From positions 1-49,852 of IMG/VR virus record IMGVR_UViG_3300046375_000022: a DNA stretch of 49,852 nucleotides; one strand, written 5' to 3'. This stretch comes from a virus. The notes beneath the pieces were generated by a model. The model saw only the letters and a program-made list of their open reading frames with translations, did not search any database and was not told the DNA's origin. A program made the position numbers and the translations under genes. Shown here piece after piece: positions 32,406 to 39,711 of this stretch (positions are counted from its first letter, which is position 1; each line of letters opens with the position of its first letter).

Positions 32406-33605
32406 GTGAGGATACCGAAAATCAACCCAAACGGCCACGATCTTCCGCCTGGATTTCGTCGAATCGTTTCCGAGATAACAGGCAAGGTCACTTTCGAAGT
32501 TTGCGCCGGCAAGCTTAACGGGATTAAAATCAGGAGGCAATTTGGCGAGGTGGCTTTCGGATCCGAAGCCGTGGCTCTTGCCGCCGCAAGAAACTGGATG
32601 CAGGACAAGAAAGCAGAAATCAAAAGCGACCGGTCCGCCGTCCTTGGCATCACCGATCGGGACCGTCTTGTCTACTCCGAAGCGCTCGAGCGGCTTAAAC
32701 CCTTCGGAAAGACCCTGCTCCAGGCCGTCAACACCGCGATCGCGGTTTATAAGGAAGAGGTCGGCATGAGTCCCATGACGATGCGGGACGCAAGCGCCAG
32801 GTTCCTTGAGCACAAGGGCCTGGAAAACTGCCGCCAGAGCTATCTCGATAACGCCAAAACCAGCATGAACGCGATCCTCGAACGGTTTGGAAATAAGCTT
32901 GTTTCTCAGGTCACGACCGACGACCTGCAGGCGTGGCTCCTCAAACGCAATATCAGCCCCGTCACCTGGAACAACTGGCGCCGGGATCTGCGGGTTTTCT
33001 TCAACTTCTGCATCAACGAACCCAACCGCTGGACCAAGTCCAACCCAGCCGCCGCCATCGCGATTAAAAAGACCGACGATGAGGAAGTCACGGTCCTCAC
33101 TGTCGATCAGGCCAGGAAAGTTTTGAGGTCCGCGATTCAAAGCTGCGCCCGGCAGATCCCCTGGCTTGCGCTTGGAATGTTCGCCGGGCTGCGGCGCAAC
33201 GAGGCGGACGCCGCGCAGTGGGAGGACATCGACTGGGACCAGAGCGTCATCAAGGTCCGCTCGACAAAGGTTCGTTCGGCGAGCTCCCGCTATGTGCACC
33301 TGGCCGACGCGGCCAAGGAGTTCCTGAGCCTGTTTAAGGGGGAAAGCGGCCCGATCGCGACCGGCCCTTATGCCAGACGCGACGACCTAAAGAAGCTCTC
33401 AGAAGCAACCGGGATCGACTGCGTATCGAACATTTACCGGCATAGCTTCGGATCCTACTACCTGGCGATGCACCAGGATCAGGCGGCCACGATGTTCCAG
33501 ATGGGACACCAGAACGCCAAGACGTTCATGGACTGGTACCGCAAGCCGGTTCCTGGTATCGTGGCGCACGCATATTGGGCCATCCGGTCCGAATCTCTTC
33601 GCTAG
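32406..33605 (+). CDS. int: Tyrosine integrase
   Basis: 399 residues. N-terminal part (1-105) arm-binding/zinc-free; core-binding SAM-like domain about 115-215; catalytic domain with Arg in AGLRRNE near 262, Lys region TKVRS near 288, the HxxR box as NIYRHSFGS near 341-349 (first His replaced by Asn), second box MGHQNAK near 364, and nucleophile Tyr in DWYRKP near 377. It mediates site-specific insertion at tRNA-Leu. Start GTG 32406 fits the promoter. The stop falls in GCTAGC and overlaps that of the convergent gene. Confidence 0.85.
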   Translation: MRIPKINPNGHDLPPGFRRIVSEITGKVTFEVCAGKLNGIKIRRQFGEVAFGSEAVALAAARNWMQDKKAEIKSDRSAVLGITDRDRLVYSEALERLKPFGKTLLQAVNTAIAVYKEEVGMSPMTMRDASARFLEHKGLENCRQSYLDNAKTSMNAILERFGNKLVSQVTTDDLQAWLLKRNISPVTWNNWRRDLRVFFNFCINEPNRWTKSNPAAAIAIKKTDDEEVTVLTVDQARKVLRSAIQSCARQIPWLALGMFAGLRRNEADAAQWEDIDWDQSVIKVRSTKVRSASSRYVHLADAAKEFLSLFKGESGPIATGPYARRDDLKKLSEATGIDCVSNIYRHSFGSYYLAMHQDQAATMFQMGHQNAKTFMDWYRKPVPGIVAHAYWAIRSESLR

Positions 33606-33823
33606 CGCTTGTGTTTGCCCTTTTCGGCGGCCGGCTTCGGCGTCCTGGGCATGTCGAAGGGAGCGTCTTCGCCCTTGTCGAGTTCCCACAAGACCATGAA
33701 CTTCAAGTAATCGGTCCGGGATATCCGAAGGCGCTCGCACCGGCGATCCATTTCATCCTTGACGGATTTAGGAAGCGAGAACGATACGGAAACGTGTGCA
33801 TCAGATTGGTCGGTTTTTTGCAT
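33602..33823 (-). CDS. Ribbon-helix-helix (CopG-like) regulator
   Basis: 73 residues. VSVSFSLPKSVKDEMDRRCE, RLRISRTDYLKFMVLWEL is a classic ribbon-helix-helix: one strand then two helices. The C-terminus is basic. Divergent from the excisionase-like gene and convergent with integrase, it is a candidate regulator of the lysogeny switch; the palindromes at 33886-33901 are its possible targets. Confidence 0.7.
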   Translation of the reverse strand: MQKTDQSDAHVSVSFSLPKSVKDEMDRRCERLRISRTDYLKFMVLWELDKGEDAPFDMPRTPKPAAEKGKHKR

Positions 33824-33994
33824 TGGTCAGCCTGGTTACGGCCAGCACAGTGTATATATTAGTAAAGCATAGTAAAGATTAATTTGACTCAATCATGAGT
33901 CCCATCCTAATGGGCTGCTTTTATTAGGATTTCTGAAGTTTTACGCAGTTTTGTTCTTGATCCGGGCGCGTGATGGCGGGAAGATCCAAGGCTT
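33824..33994. promoter_or_regulatory. Divergent regulatory region with motif, palindrome and overlapping hairpins
   Basis: Between the ribbon-helix-helix gene and the excisionase-like gene. Contains TATATATT, the dispersed motif as GTAAAGCATAGTAAAG (33862-33877), the palindrome GACTCA-ATCA-TGAGTC (33886-33901), hairpin CCCAT/ATGGG (33901-33914) and a competing hairpin TCCTAAT/ATTAGGA (33905-33929). The last two share bases and exclude each other. Confidence 0.6.
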
Positions 33995-34210
33995 ATGGAA
34001 ATGGATACCGATCTCATTACCATGCAGGAAGCGGCCGATATCTGCCGGCTAAAGGGCGTCTTTGCGATTCGAAAGGCAATACGGCGCCGAGAGCTCCCGG
34101 CATTCCGGATCAGCCACAGACACATTCTCATCCCGCGGGTTGCGTTCTATAAATGGATGGAATCCAGGAGGTTCCGCATTCTAGGTAAGAATAATCAGGC
34201 CGCCGAATGA
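33995..34210 (+). CDS. xis: Excisionase-like winged-helix protein
   Basis: 71 residues. LITMQEAADICRLKGVFAIRKAIRRRELPAFRI followed by RHILIPRVAFYKWM matches the MerR-like HTH_17 fold of excisionases and small phage regulators: helix-turn-helix then wing. Position between integrase and the recombination operon supports a Xis role. ATG 34001 is an alternative start. The symbol is tentative. Confidence 0.6.
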   Translation: MEMDTDLITMQEAADICRLKGVFAIRKAIRRRELPAFRISHRHILIPRVAFYKWMESRRFRILGKNNQAAE

Positions 34211-34368
34211 GCACAGGAGAAATCGTGATCCAGATCGCAGCCGGCATTCTTGCCGCTGCAGCCGGATGGGTAGCGAGGGGAATCTGTGAAACGATCAAAG
34301 AGCGCTGTCGCGATCGCGCCTGGCGCCGGACGCGTCGTTTTTTGCCGTCTCGCACTAGTAAATTCTAA
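34207..34368 (+). CDS. Small membrane-type protein with basic tail
   Basis: 53 residues: EIVIQIAAGILAAAAGWVARG is a likely membrane helix and the rest is Arg-rich (RCRDRAWRRTRRFLPS). ATGA overlap with the excisionase-like gene. The stop codon lies inside a copy of the dispersed motif. No family recognised. Confidence 0.45.
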   Translation: MSTGEIVIQIAAGILAAAAGWVARGICETIKERCRDRAWRRTRRFLPSRTSKF

Positions 34369-34374
34369 TAAATC
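34358..34374 (+). promoter_or_regulatory. Dispersed AT-rich motif before the recombination operon
   Basis: GTAAATTCTAATAAATC ends 12 bases before ATG 34387. It is probably the regulatory element of the recombination operon. No Shine-Dalgarno is present. Confidence 0.45.
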
Positions 34375-34386
34375 TTAACAATCCTT

Positions 34387-35643
34387 ATGACCGAACAAGC
34401 CATCGACAGCGTGGACGGAGAAGTCACCGCTGAAGTAACCAGTGAAATTCTCGCTCCGAGCGCTCTGGAGGCAATCCAGAGGGCCGAAGTCGATATCGCG
34501 ATAACGACCGCCAAGCGATACCCGCGCGATATCGCCAGGAGTGTCAAAATGTGTCGGGAACTCGCCCTGCGTAACCCGCAGATCGCCGAGCGCTGCAACT
34601 ACGCCGTGCCCCGAGCCGGCAAGAAGATTATCGGCCCGAGTGTCCACTTTGCGCGCATCGTCGCCTATTCCTGGGGTAACGCCTCCGCGCTCTCGCGCGT
34701 CGTGGGCTGCGACCACGAGAACGCCCATATCCAGGGGGTCTTTCACGATCTGCAGACAAACCTCCGCATTGGGATAGAAATGGACTGGCCGGTCCAGGCG
34801 CCGAAGGAGCCGAGCCCGGAGCGTTGGAAAGACCAGATGACACTCGCCAAGCGGGCCGGCGCCGCGGTGGGCCTGCGAGTGGCGATCTTTAATGTCATCC
34901 CGATGGTGCTTTTTACCGGCATCGCCGAAGAGGCCAAGGTTGTCGCCGCCGGCAACGAGAAGACTTTCGAGGACCGGCGCAACGCGGCGATCGCCGAATG
35001 CAAAAAGCTGGGTGTGACTCAAGGGATGATCTACCGGACGCTCGAGCGCAACGGCCTGGAGGCAATTACCACCGACGACCTGATCTATCTCCACGGGCTG
35101 CTCACCTCGATCTCGGACGGGACATTGACCGTCTTTGATGCGTTCGGGCCACCGGAAAAAGCGGCCGTGAAAGCCGAGGTCCCCAAGCCCAAAAGCACCA
35201 GGACTGTCGACGTGAAGGCTGAAAAGCAACCGCCGGCACCCGAGACGAAAACGCCCAACGGCGAGACGGAAGCGCCAAAACCTGAGACGAAACCCGAACC
35301 TCCCAGCGAAGTGCCGGCTGCTAGCGAAACGACAACACCACCCGAGCCAAAGCAGGAACCGCCTCCGCCTCCGGCCAAGATTCAAAAGCCCAAGCCGCCG
35401 CCGCCGGCGCCAAAACCCGAACCGCAGAACCCGGTCACGGCGATCCGCGCCAACCTTGCCCAGGCGAACCTCACCGAGGCCCAGCTCATCAGCTGGCTCA
35501 ACGACATCGGAACCGTTCCGGACGGCACGAGCACCTTGGAAGAGGTCAACGCGAAGTGGCTCAAGATGGTCCTAGAGGACTGGAACGGGATCCTCGCGCA
35601 GGTTACTGACTTCCTGAAAAGCGCCGCTGCCTCCTTCCCATGA
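34387..35643 (+). CDS. Phage recombination protein, single-strand-annealing-like
   Basis: 418 residues. Residues 28-230 follow a conserved phage family: AEVDIAITTAKRYPRDIARS, CNYAVPRAGKKIIGPSVHFAR, then DLQTN and RNAAIAECKKLGV. Members sit beside phage exonucleases, and the folding pattern is compatible with annealing proteins, but the biochemical role is inferred. From 260 to 360 a Pro/Lys/Glu linker (PEPKQEPPPPP) connects to a helical C-terminal domain of about 65 residues. Start of a compact operon; overlaps the exonuclease by four bases (ATGA). Confidence 0.6.
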   Translation: MTEQAIDSVDGEVTAEVTSEILAPSALEAIQRAEVDIAITTAKRYPRDIARSVKMCRELALRNPQIAERCNYAVPRAGKKIIGPSVHFARIVAYSWGNASALSRVVGCDHENAHIQGVFHDLQTNLRIGIEMDWPVQAPKEPSPERWKDQMTLAKRAGAAVGLRVAIFNVIPMVLFTGIAEEAKVVAAGNEKTFEDRRNAAIAECKKLGVTQGMIYRTLERNGLEAITTDDLIYLHGLLTSISDGTLTVFDAFGPPEKAAVKAEVPKPKSTRTVDVKAEKQPPAPETKTPNGETEAPKPETKPEPPSEVPAASETTTPPEPKQEPPPPPAKIQKPKPPPPAPKPEPQNPVTAIRANLAQANLTEAQLISWLNDIGTVPDGTSTLEEVNAKWLKMVLEDWNGILAQVTDFLKSAAASFP

Positions 35644-36800
35644 GCAACCCGGAAAAGCGTTTCCCGCGCGGTTCGTTCTTTTACCCGATGGACAACTGTG
35701 AAGCGGCTTATAAGCTCTCGCAGGCTAGCGGCGAGGAGCCTTCGACGCCATACGCCGAGAAGGGAACACGAGTCCACGCCGTGCTAGCGAGAAAGCTTTC
35801 CCCGAAGGAGCTCGACGATGCCGAGGCCGACCTGGCGGCTGACTTGGATGCCCAGCGTGTCCGGCTCGTGGACGGCTGGCTCGACGGTAAGCGAATCGAG
35901 TTTGAGATGATCGAGGAGCGGCTCTGGATGCGGATGGGTCTCAAGCCCATGTACTCTGGCCAGCCGGATCGGGTCATTCTCTCAGGGCCGCGGCTGCTGA
36001 TCCCGGACTTTAAGACCGGCTGGCACCCGCTCGATCACATTGTCGCCACCAACGCCCAGTTGCGGTCCTACGTGCCGCTAGCGGTGGATGAAATCCAAGC
36101 ACGCGGCGGGGATCTTTGCGAAATCGAGCAAGTGACCGTCGCGATCCTTAAACCCGGCAAAAAGAGTCCGCCGGCCGTCTTCGATCATGAGGCGATTGGG
36201 GACGCGCGCGCCTGGGCGCTGGACGTCGTGGACCGCGCGACCGCTAAAGGCCCAAAGAAGCCCAACCGCGGCCCCTGGTGCACGTATTGCAGTGGGAAGG
36301 TCCTTTGTCCTTTGTGGCGGGATGAAATCATGATTGCGGCCGCCCAGGTGGATGTCGCTGTGCGCGACATCCCGGACCTGGTCTTACGCGAGCTCGCGCC
36401 CAAACTCGAGATTGCGGCGACGGTGATTGAGAAGTTGCAGACCCGGCTCTATTCGCGGGTCAAGGAAGCGCCTCAGAACTTTCCTGATTGGCGTTTTGAA
36501 CCGGGCACAAAGAAACGTTCAATCGATAATGTACCAAAGGCCGCAAAGGCTTTGATCGACGCAAACTACCTTAGCGGCGAAGAGTTCCTCGAGTCTTGCA
36601 GCGTAGGAATTACAAAGTTAGAAGCCAGCATCAGGAAAGTTAATGATTACACGGTCGCGCAGACCGAGGAGGTGCTTAATAAGACAATCGGGCATTTAAT
36701 TACCAAAAAACCTGACAAGGACAAGTTAGTCTACGATCCACGCCCAAAGGAACTAGCAAATGCGAACGATGAACCTGCGCCAGCAGGGCAAAAAAACTAA
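35640..36800 (+). CDS. PD-(D/E)XK exonuclease (DUF2800/Cas4-like)
   Basis: 386 residues. GTRVHAVLA (about 41-49), SGQPDRVIL and LIPDFKTGW (about 121-126) supply the D-x-K core; QLRSYVPLAVDEI follows as the QxxxY motif. WCTYCSGKVLCPLW (about 212-225) resembles the Cys cluster of AddB/Cas4 nucleases. It would resect DNA ends for the annealing protein upstream. C-terminal 130 residues are helical and may mediate partner contact. Overlaps the next gene by 41 bases. Confidence 0.7.
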   Translation: MSNPEKRFPRGSFFYPMDNCEAAYKLSQASGEEPSTPYAEKGTRVHAVLARKLSPKELDDAEADLAADLDAQRVRLVDGWLDGKRIEFEMIEERLWMRMGLKPMYSGQPDRVILSGPRLLIPDFKTGWHPLDHIVATNAQLRSYVPLAVDEIQARGGDLCEIEQVTVAILKPGKKSPPAVFDHEAIGDARAWALDVVDRATAKGPKKPNRGPWCTYCSGKVLCPLWRDEIMIAAAQVDVAVRDIPDLVLRELAPKLEIAATVIEKLQTRLYSRVKEAPQNFPDWRFEPGTKKRSIDNVPKAAKALIDANYLSGEEFLESCSVGITKLEASIRKVNDYTVAQTEEVLNKTIGHLITKKPDKDKLVYDPRPKELANANDEPAPAGQKN

Positions 36801-37221
36801 CTACGGAACGCGGCCGCTCTCTGAGAATATTCTCAAGTGCATGGATCCGGAGACGCGCAAGAAAGTCGGGCAACTAACCTCGCGCGAGGCGCAAGAAAAG
36901 TGGGCGCGGGAGACCGAGCGCCAGATGCACGTTGACGTCCGGCGGGAGTGTCTGCGCCAGCGCATCTACGTGCTCGAGGCGCCGATGCATAAAAAGTCGA
37001 TGCTCCCCAAAGGTCATCCGGATCTAACGCTCTTGAAAAACGGTTACTCAATGCTCATCGAGCTTAAAACCGAGTACGGCCGGCTTTCAACCGATCAGAT
37101 TGATCGGATCGCAGAGCTCGAGCAGTGCGGGAACCAGACGACGGTCGCCAACTCAACCAGGGAAGCGATCGAGGCGATTCACGCCTGGCTGGACCGGATC
37201 GGATCGCGACACAAAAACTAA
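36760..37221 (+). CDS. VRR-NUC domain nuclease
   Basis: 153 residues. GHPDLTLLKNGYSMLIELKTE (split here as GHPDLTLL and LIELKTE) supplies the catalytic D and E-x-K of VRR-NUC enzymes; then GRLSTDQ and a final helix with AIEAIHAWLDRI. These act as structure-specific nucleases, perhaps on Holliday junctions. The N-terminal half is basic and helical. ATG 36769 is an alternative start. Confidence 0.75.
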   Translation: MRTMNLRQQGKKTNYGTRPLSENILKCMDPETRKKVGQLTSREAQEKWARETERQMHVDVRRECLRQRIYVLEAPMHKKSMLPKGHPDLTLLKNGYSMLIELKTEYGRLSTDQIDRIAELEQCGNQTTVANSTREAIEAIHAWLDRIGSRHKN

Positions 37222-37299
37222 CGATTTTTCAAGGCAGCGATGGGCACCGCCAGGCTTCGCGCGGCAAGGCAAGACAAAACAAGGACAAGGAAGAAACAG
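37222..37299 (+). repeat. GGCAAGG-type tract before the RAMP-like gene
   Basis: CGCGGCAAGGCAAGACAAAA and related words fill the leader of the next gene. The composition resembles the larger tract at 38418-38560 and no gene is coded. AAGGA at the end may act as ribosome site. Confidence 0.5.
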
Positions 37300-37869
37300 A
37301 TGAAAATAGCAGTTATAACTATCAAAGGAATCAGCCCCTACAGTCAGAGTAAGCATCATGAAACACCGATGCATGATAAGGAGGGGCCGGAAGACTACGA
37401 CAGACGCACTTGGCGCGAGAAACTCCACTACAACAAGGAAGGCGAGGTTTTCATTCCGCCGATGGCGTTTAAAAATTGTCTTAGCGAAATTGCATCATTC
37501 TTAGGCATGAAGATTATCGGGAAGGGGAACGCAACTTACACCAAACATTTTGAGTCAGGTATTCTGATCACCGATCCTGTGATGCTAGGCATCAATATGA
37601 AGGAGGTCGAAAGTGAAACTCTCTTCGTACCCTCAGATGGTAAACGAGGCGGCGGCAAGCGAGTATATAGGACGTTTCCAGTAATCCGCGAAGGTTGGAC
37701 GGGAAAGTTGACCGTCTACATCCTGGATGACACGATTACTAAAAAGGTTTTTGAGATCCACATAAAGGAAGCCGGCAAATTTAAAGGCGTCGGCCGATTC
37801 AGGCCGTCTAACAACGGGTTTTACGGGCGTTTTGAGGTCATTAAAATAGAATGGAAAGAGGCGAGATGA
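37300..37869 (+). CDS. Conserved phage protein with RAMP-like features, unknown function
   Basis: 189 residues from ATG 37300. Blocks: IKGISPYSQSKHHETPMHD, VFIPPMAFKNCLSEIASFLG, YTKHFESGIL, PSDGKRGGGKRVYRTFP and a C-terminal GVGRFRPSNNGFYGRFEV. The IPxxAFKNxL helix and the glycine-rich C-terminal loop recall RAMP/Cas7-type RNA-binding folds, but this is only a visual resemblance. The gene pairs with the next by ATG overlap (ATGA) and both lie between two GGCAAGG tracts. Confidence 0.55.
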   Translation: MKIAVITIKGISPYSQSKHHETPMHDKEGPEDYDRRTWREKLHYNKEGEVFIPPMAFKNCLSEIASFLGMKIIGKGNATYTKHFESGILITDPVMLGINMKEVESETLFVPSDGKRGGGKRVYRTFPVIREGWTGKLTVYILDDTITKKVFEIHIKEAGKFKGVGRFRPSNNGFYGRFEVIKIEWKEAR

Positions 37870-38417
37870 AAAAACAAATCGAGGCGGAGTTTGTTCCAGT
37901 TCGACCGCCGTTTAAAGCGAGCGTAGAGCGAGAGAGGCTAGTGGAACGGATGCTCACGGTCGAAATTGAGCAGATCCTGGACTATGGCGAGATCACTAAA
38001 ATCATCGGCGAAAAGGCTCAGGGTCCACGCGGCTTAGGGATTATACGAAGGGCCAAAAGGGCGGTCCGGAATGCGCATCACCGGGTTTTTGTCAATATCC
38101 CCAATGAAGGCCTAAAGCGCCTTAACGACGATGAGATCATTGATCATGTCAGTTCAACAGTGATTATCGCGGTCCGACGCAAGGTCCGAGTCGGCGCGAA
38201 GGAGCTGGAATGTGTCTCCTACGCAGAACTGCCACTTGAGAAACGCGCTGGTTACCACCTGAACCGAACCCTCGTTCATTACATCGGAACAATGGTGAAC
38301 AATGAGTCACTCAAGAGCTCGAGGGCCTTGATTGCTTCTCAATCGGATGTTGTGGAAGCCGGCAACGTGCTGAGCCTTTTTCAGCTTGTTCCTCAACCGG
38401 AAACCAAAGCAGGCTGA
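37866..38417 (+). CDS. Conserved protein of recombination cassette, unknown function
   Basis: 183 residues from ATG 37866. ILDYGEITKIIGEKAQGPRG, LGIIRRAKRAVRNAHHRVF, then a helical C-terminus. The Arg/Lys-rich middle suggests nucleic-acid binding. No family recognised. Stop TGA 38415-38417 is followed by the second GGCAAGG tract. Confidence 0.5.
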   Translation: MKKQIEAEFVPVRPPFKASVERERLVERMLTVEIEQILDYGEITKIIGEKAQGPRGLGIIRRAKRAVRNAHHRVFVNIPNEGLKRLNDDEIIDHVSSTVIIAVRRKVRVGAKELECVSYAELPLEKRAGYHLNRTLVHYIGTMVNNESLKSSRALIASQSDVVEAGNVLSLFQLVPQPETKAG

Positions 38418-38560
38418 TTTCGCGCGGCGGGACCACGCCTGGTGAGGCGAGGCTCGGCAGCGCGCGGCATGACAAGGCAAGGTTTTAAAATTTTTCGCGG
38501 CTCGGCCGGACCCGGCCAGGTGAGGCGCGGCAACGCTTGGCAAGACAAGGCGACTTTTTT
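38418..38560 (+). repeat. Two GGTGAGGCG...GACAAGGC repeat units
   Basis: Two imperfect copies of about 36-40 bases start with GGTGAGGCG near 38439 and 38519; each ends in GACAAGGC. Between them TTTTAAAATTTTT (about 38483) forms an AT palindrome. No gene is present. With 37222-37299 they form three related tracts around the two-gene cassette. Confidence 0.55.
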
Positions 38561-38571
38561 TTGCTAGCACG

Positions 38572-38600
38572 TTGACAAAGTTTAATAAAGCTTGGTAACT
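38572..38600 (+). promoter_or_regulatory. Possible tRNA promoter with dispersed motif
   Basis: TTGACA at 38572 is followed 17 bases later by GTAACT; the -10 is poor, but the interval contains TTTAATAAAGCTTGG, a reversed or related version of the dispersed motif. It lies 11 bases upstream of the tRNA. Preceded by GCTAGC. Confidence 0.4.
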
Positions 38601-38611
38601 CTTGTTCAAAT

Positions 38612-38685
38612 AGCAGGGTGGACAAGAGGACTAAGTCGCCTGGCTCATAACCAGGCCATCGCGGGTTCGAATCCCGCCCCTGCAA
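38612..38685 (+). tRNA. tRNA with anticodon CAT, initiator-like
   Basis: Acceptor AGCAGGG/CCCTGCA (first pair A-A, unpaired), D-arm GAC/GTC with GG in the loop, anticodon stem CCTGG/CCAGG with loop CTCATAA, variable CCATC, T-arm GCGGG-TTCGAAT-CCCGC. Discriminator A at 38685; CCA is not encoded (CCC follows). The mismatched 1-72 pair and A11-T24 are initiator-like, but only two of the three G-C pairs of the anticodon stem are present. Elongator Met or Ile(CAT) remain possible. Confidence 0.85.
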
Positions 38686-38733
38686 CCCAAAAATTTTAGG
38701 CGTTGGCACCGCCGGAGAAACGTTAAGACAAAC

Positions 38734-38811
38734 ACGCCTTCGGGTGTGCAGTCGGGGGTTCTTTTTGTCTTCCCCCGTGCCAGACTGCACAACCCGAGGG
38801 CGTATTTTTTT
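38734..38811 (+). terminator. Long composite hairpin before the replication gene
   Basis: Arms 38734-38753 (ACGCCTTCGGGTGTGCAGTC) and 38783-38803 pair over 18 or more positions with one bulge; inside, GGGGG (38754-38758) pairs with CCCCC (38772-38776) around a pyrimidine loop. Seven T follow at 38805-38811. This has everything of a strong intrinsic terminator after the tRNA and also masks the space before the ribosome site GGAGGTGA (38813-38820). A replication single-strand-initiation role is an alternative. Confidence 0.75.
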
Positions 38812-38823
38812 GGGAGGTGACAA

Positions 38824-39711
38824 ATGACTGAGAAGCGCGGATTCCAAGGAGTCTGGATCCCGGCGGTCCTATGGAATGCCGAAGGTCTTTCCTGGACGGA
38901 AAAATGCCTGATCGCAGAGATCGACTCTCTCTCCTCTGACGAAGAACCCTGTCACGCGAGCGCCGAGTTTCTGGCCGGCCGGATGCTGACGACAGCCCAA
39001 ACCGTTCGAAATTCTCTATCCGAGCTGACTCAACGTGGATTTCTGATCCAACTGGGGTTTGATGGGAAAACGGCCTGGAGATGCGTCGATCCGAGGTTCA
39101 CTTCAAACTTCGGAAAGTATAATAAATGGGCAGACCCATCACCTACAGGTGATGGCTGGCATAACCCAGAGGTGATGAGGGTCATAACCCACAGGTTACA
39201 ACCCCCATCACCTACAGGTGACAGAGAGATACCAGAGGAGATACCAGTAGAGAAATCTCTTCGTTCTTATGTCTGTGCTACGCACATCCATAATCACTCC
39301 GAGAGTGGTAGCGGCGCTAGCGCGGATTTGTTCGGACAGAGCAAAGCCAGACCCGCCGATTTTGAAACTCTTCAGCGCTTCTGCACCCAAATAGGCCTCA
39401 CATGGGACGACGCGACTTTCTTGTGGGGTACATGGCAAGAAAATGGGTTTAAGCGTGGTAAAGCTAAAATAAAGGATTGGAAGCGTTGCGTTCGCGTTTA
39501 TGCGACCGGGACCTGGCTTCCGTCCCGACGGCCGGGCTATAAACCCAGCCCTATGCAGGTTTCCCACTACCAGAGACTTCAGCAGGCCCAACTGGAGGCA
39601 GAACAGGAAAAGTGGCGAAAAGAGGCCGAGCAATGGGAAGCTAACGCGACGCCGGCCGATCGCGAAGCCCGAGCAAACTTCCTGCGCATGAAGAACGGAG
39701 ACGGGCAATGA
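38824..39711 (+). CDS. Replication initiator / helicase-loader-like protein
   Basis: 295 residues. The N-terminal 95 residues form a winged helix (KRGFQGVWIPAVLWNAEGLS, LAGRMLTTAQTVRNSLSELT, LTQRGFLIQLGF) as in RepA/DnaD-type initiators. Middle part is Ser/Pro-rich with a repeated SPTGD motif; the C-terminus is a helical coil with charged Glu/Lys. Directly before a DnaB gene with ATGA overlap, it probably recognises the origin and loads the helicase. GGAGGTGA provides a perfect Shine-Dalgarno. Confidence 0.6.
   Translation: MTEKRGFQGVWIPAVLWNAEGLSWTEKCLIAEIDSLSSDEEPCHASAEFLAGRMLTTAQTVRNSLSELTQRGFLIQLGFDGKTAWRCVDPRFTSNFGKYNKWADPSPTGDGWHNPEVMRVITHRLQPPSPTGDREIPEEIPVEKSLRSYVCATHIHNHSESGSGASADLFGQSKARPADFETLQRFCTQIGLTWDDATFLWGTWQENGFKRGKAKIKDWKRCVRVYATGTWLPSRRPGYKPSPMQVSHYQRLQQAQLEAEQEKWRKEAEQWEANATPADREARANFLRMKNGDGQ

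Noticed and set aside
32325-33299. Minus-strand frame opposite integrase and over attP
   Set aside because: Antisense of integrase with mirror composition; would read through the promoter and motif.
34375-35385. Minus-strand frame opposite the annealing-like gene
   Set aside because: Gly/Arg-rich mirror of the Pro/Glu linker and no ribosome site.
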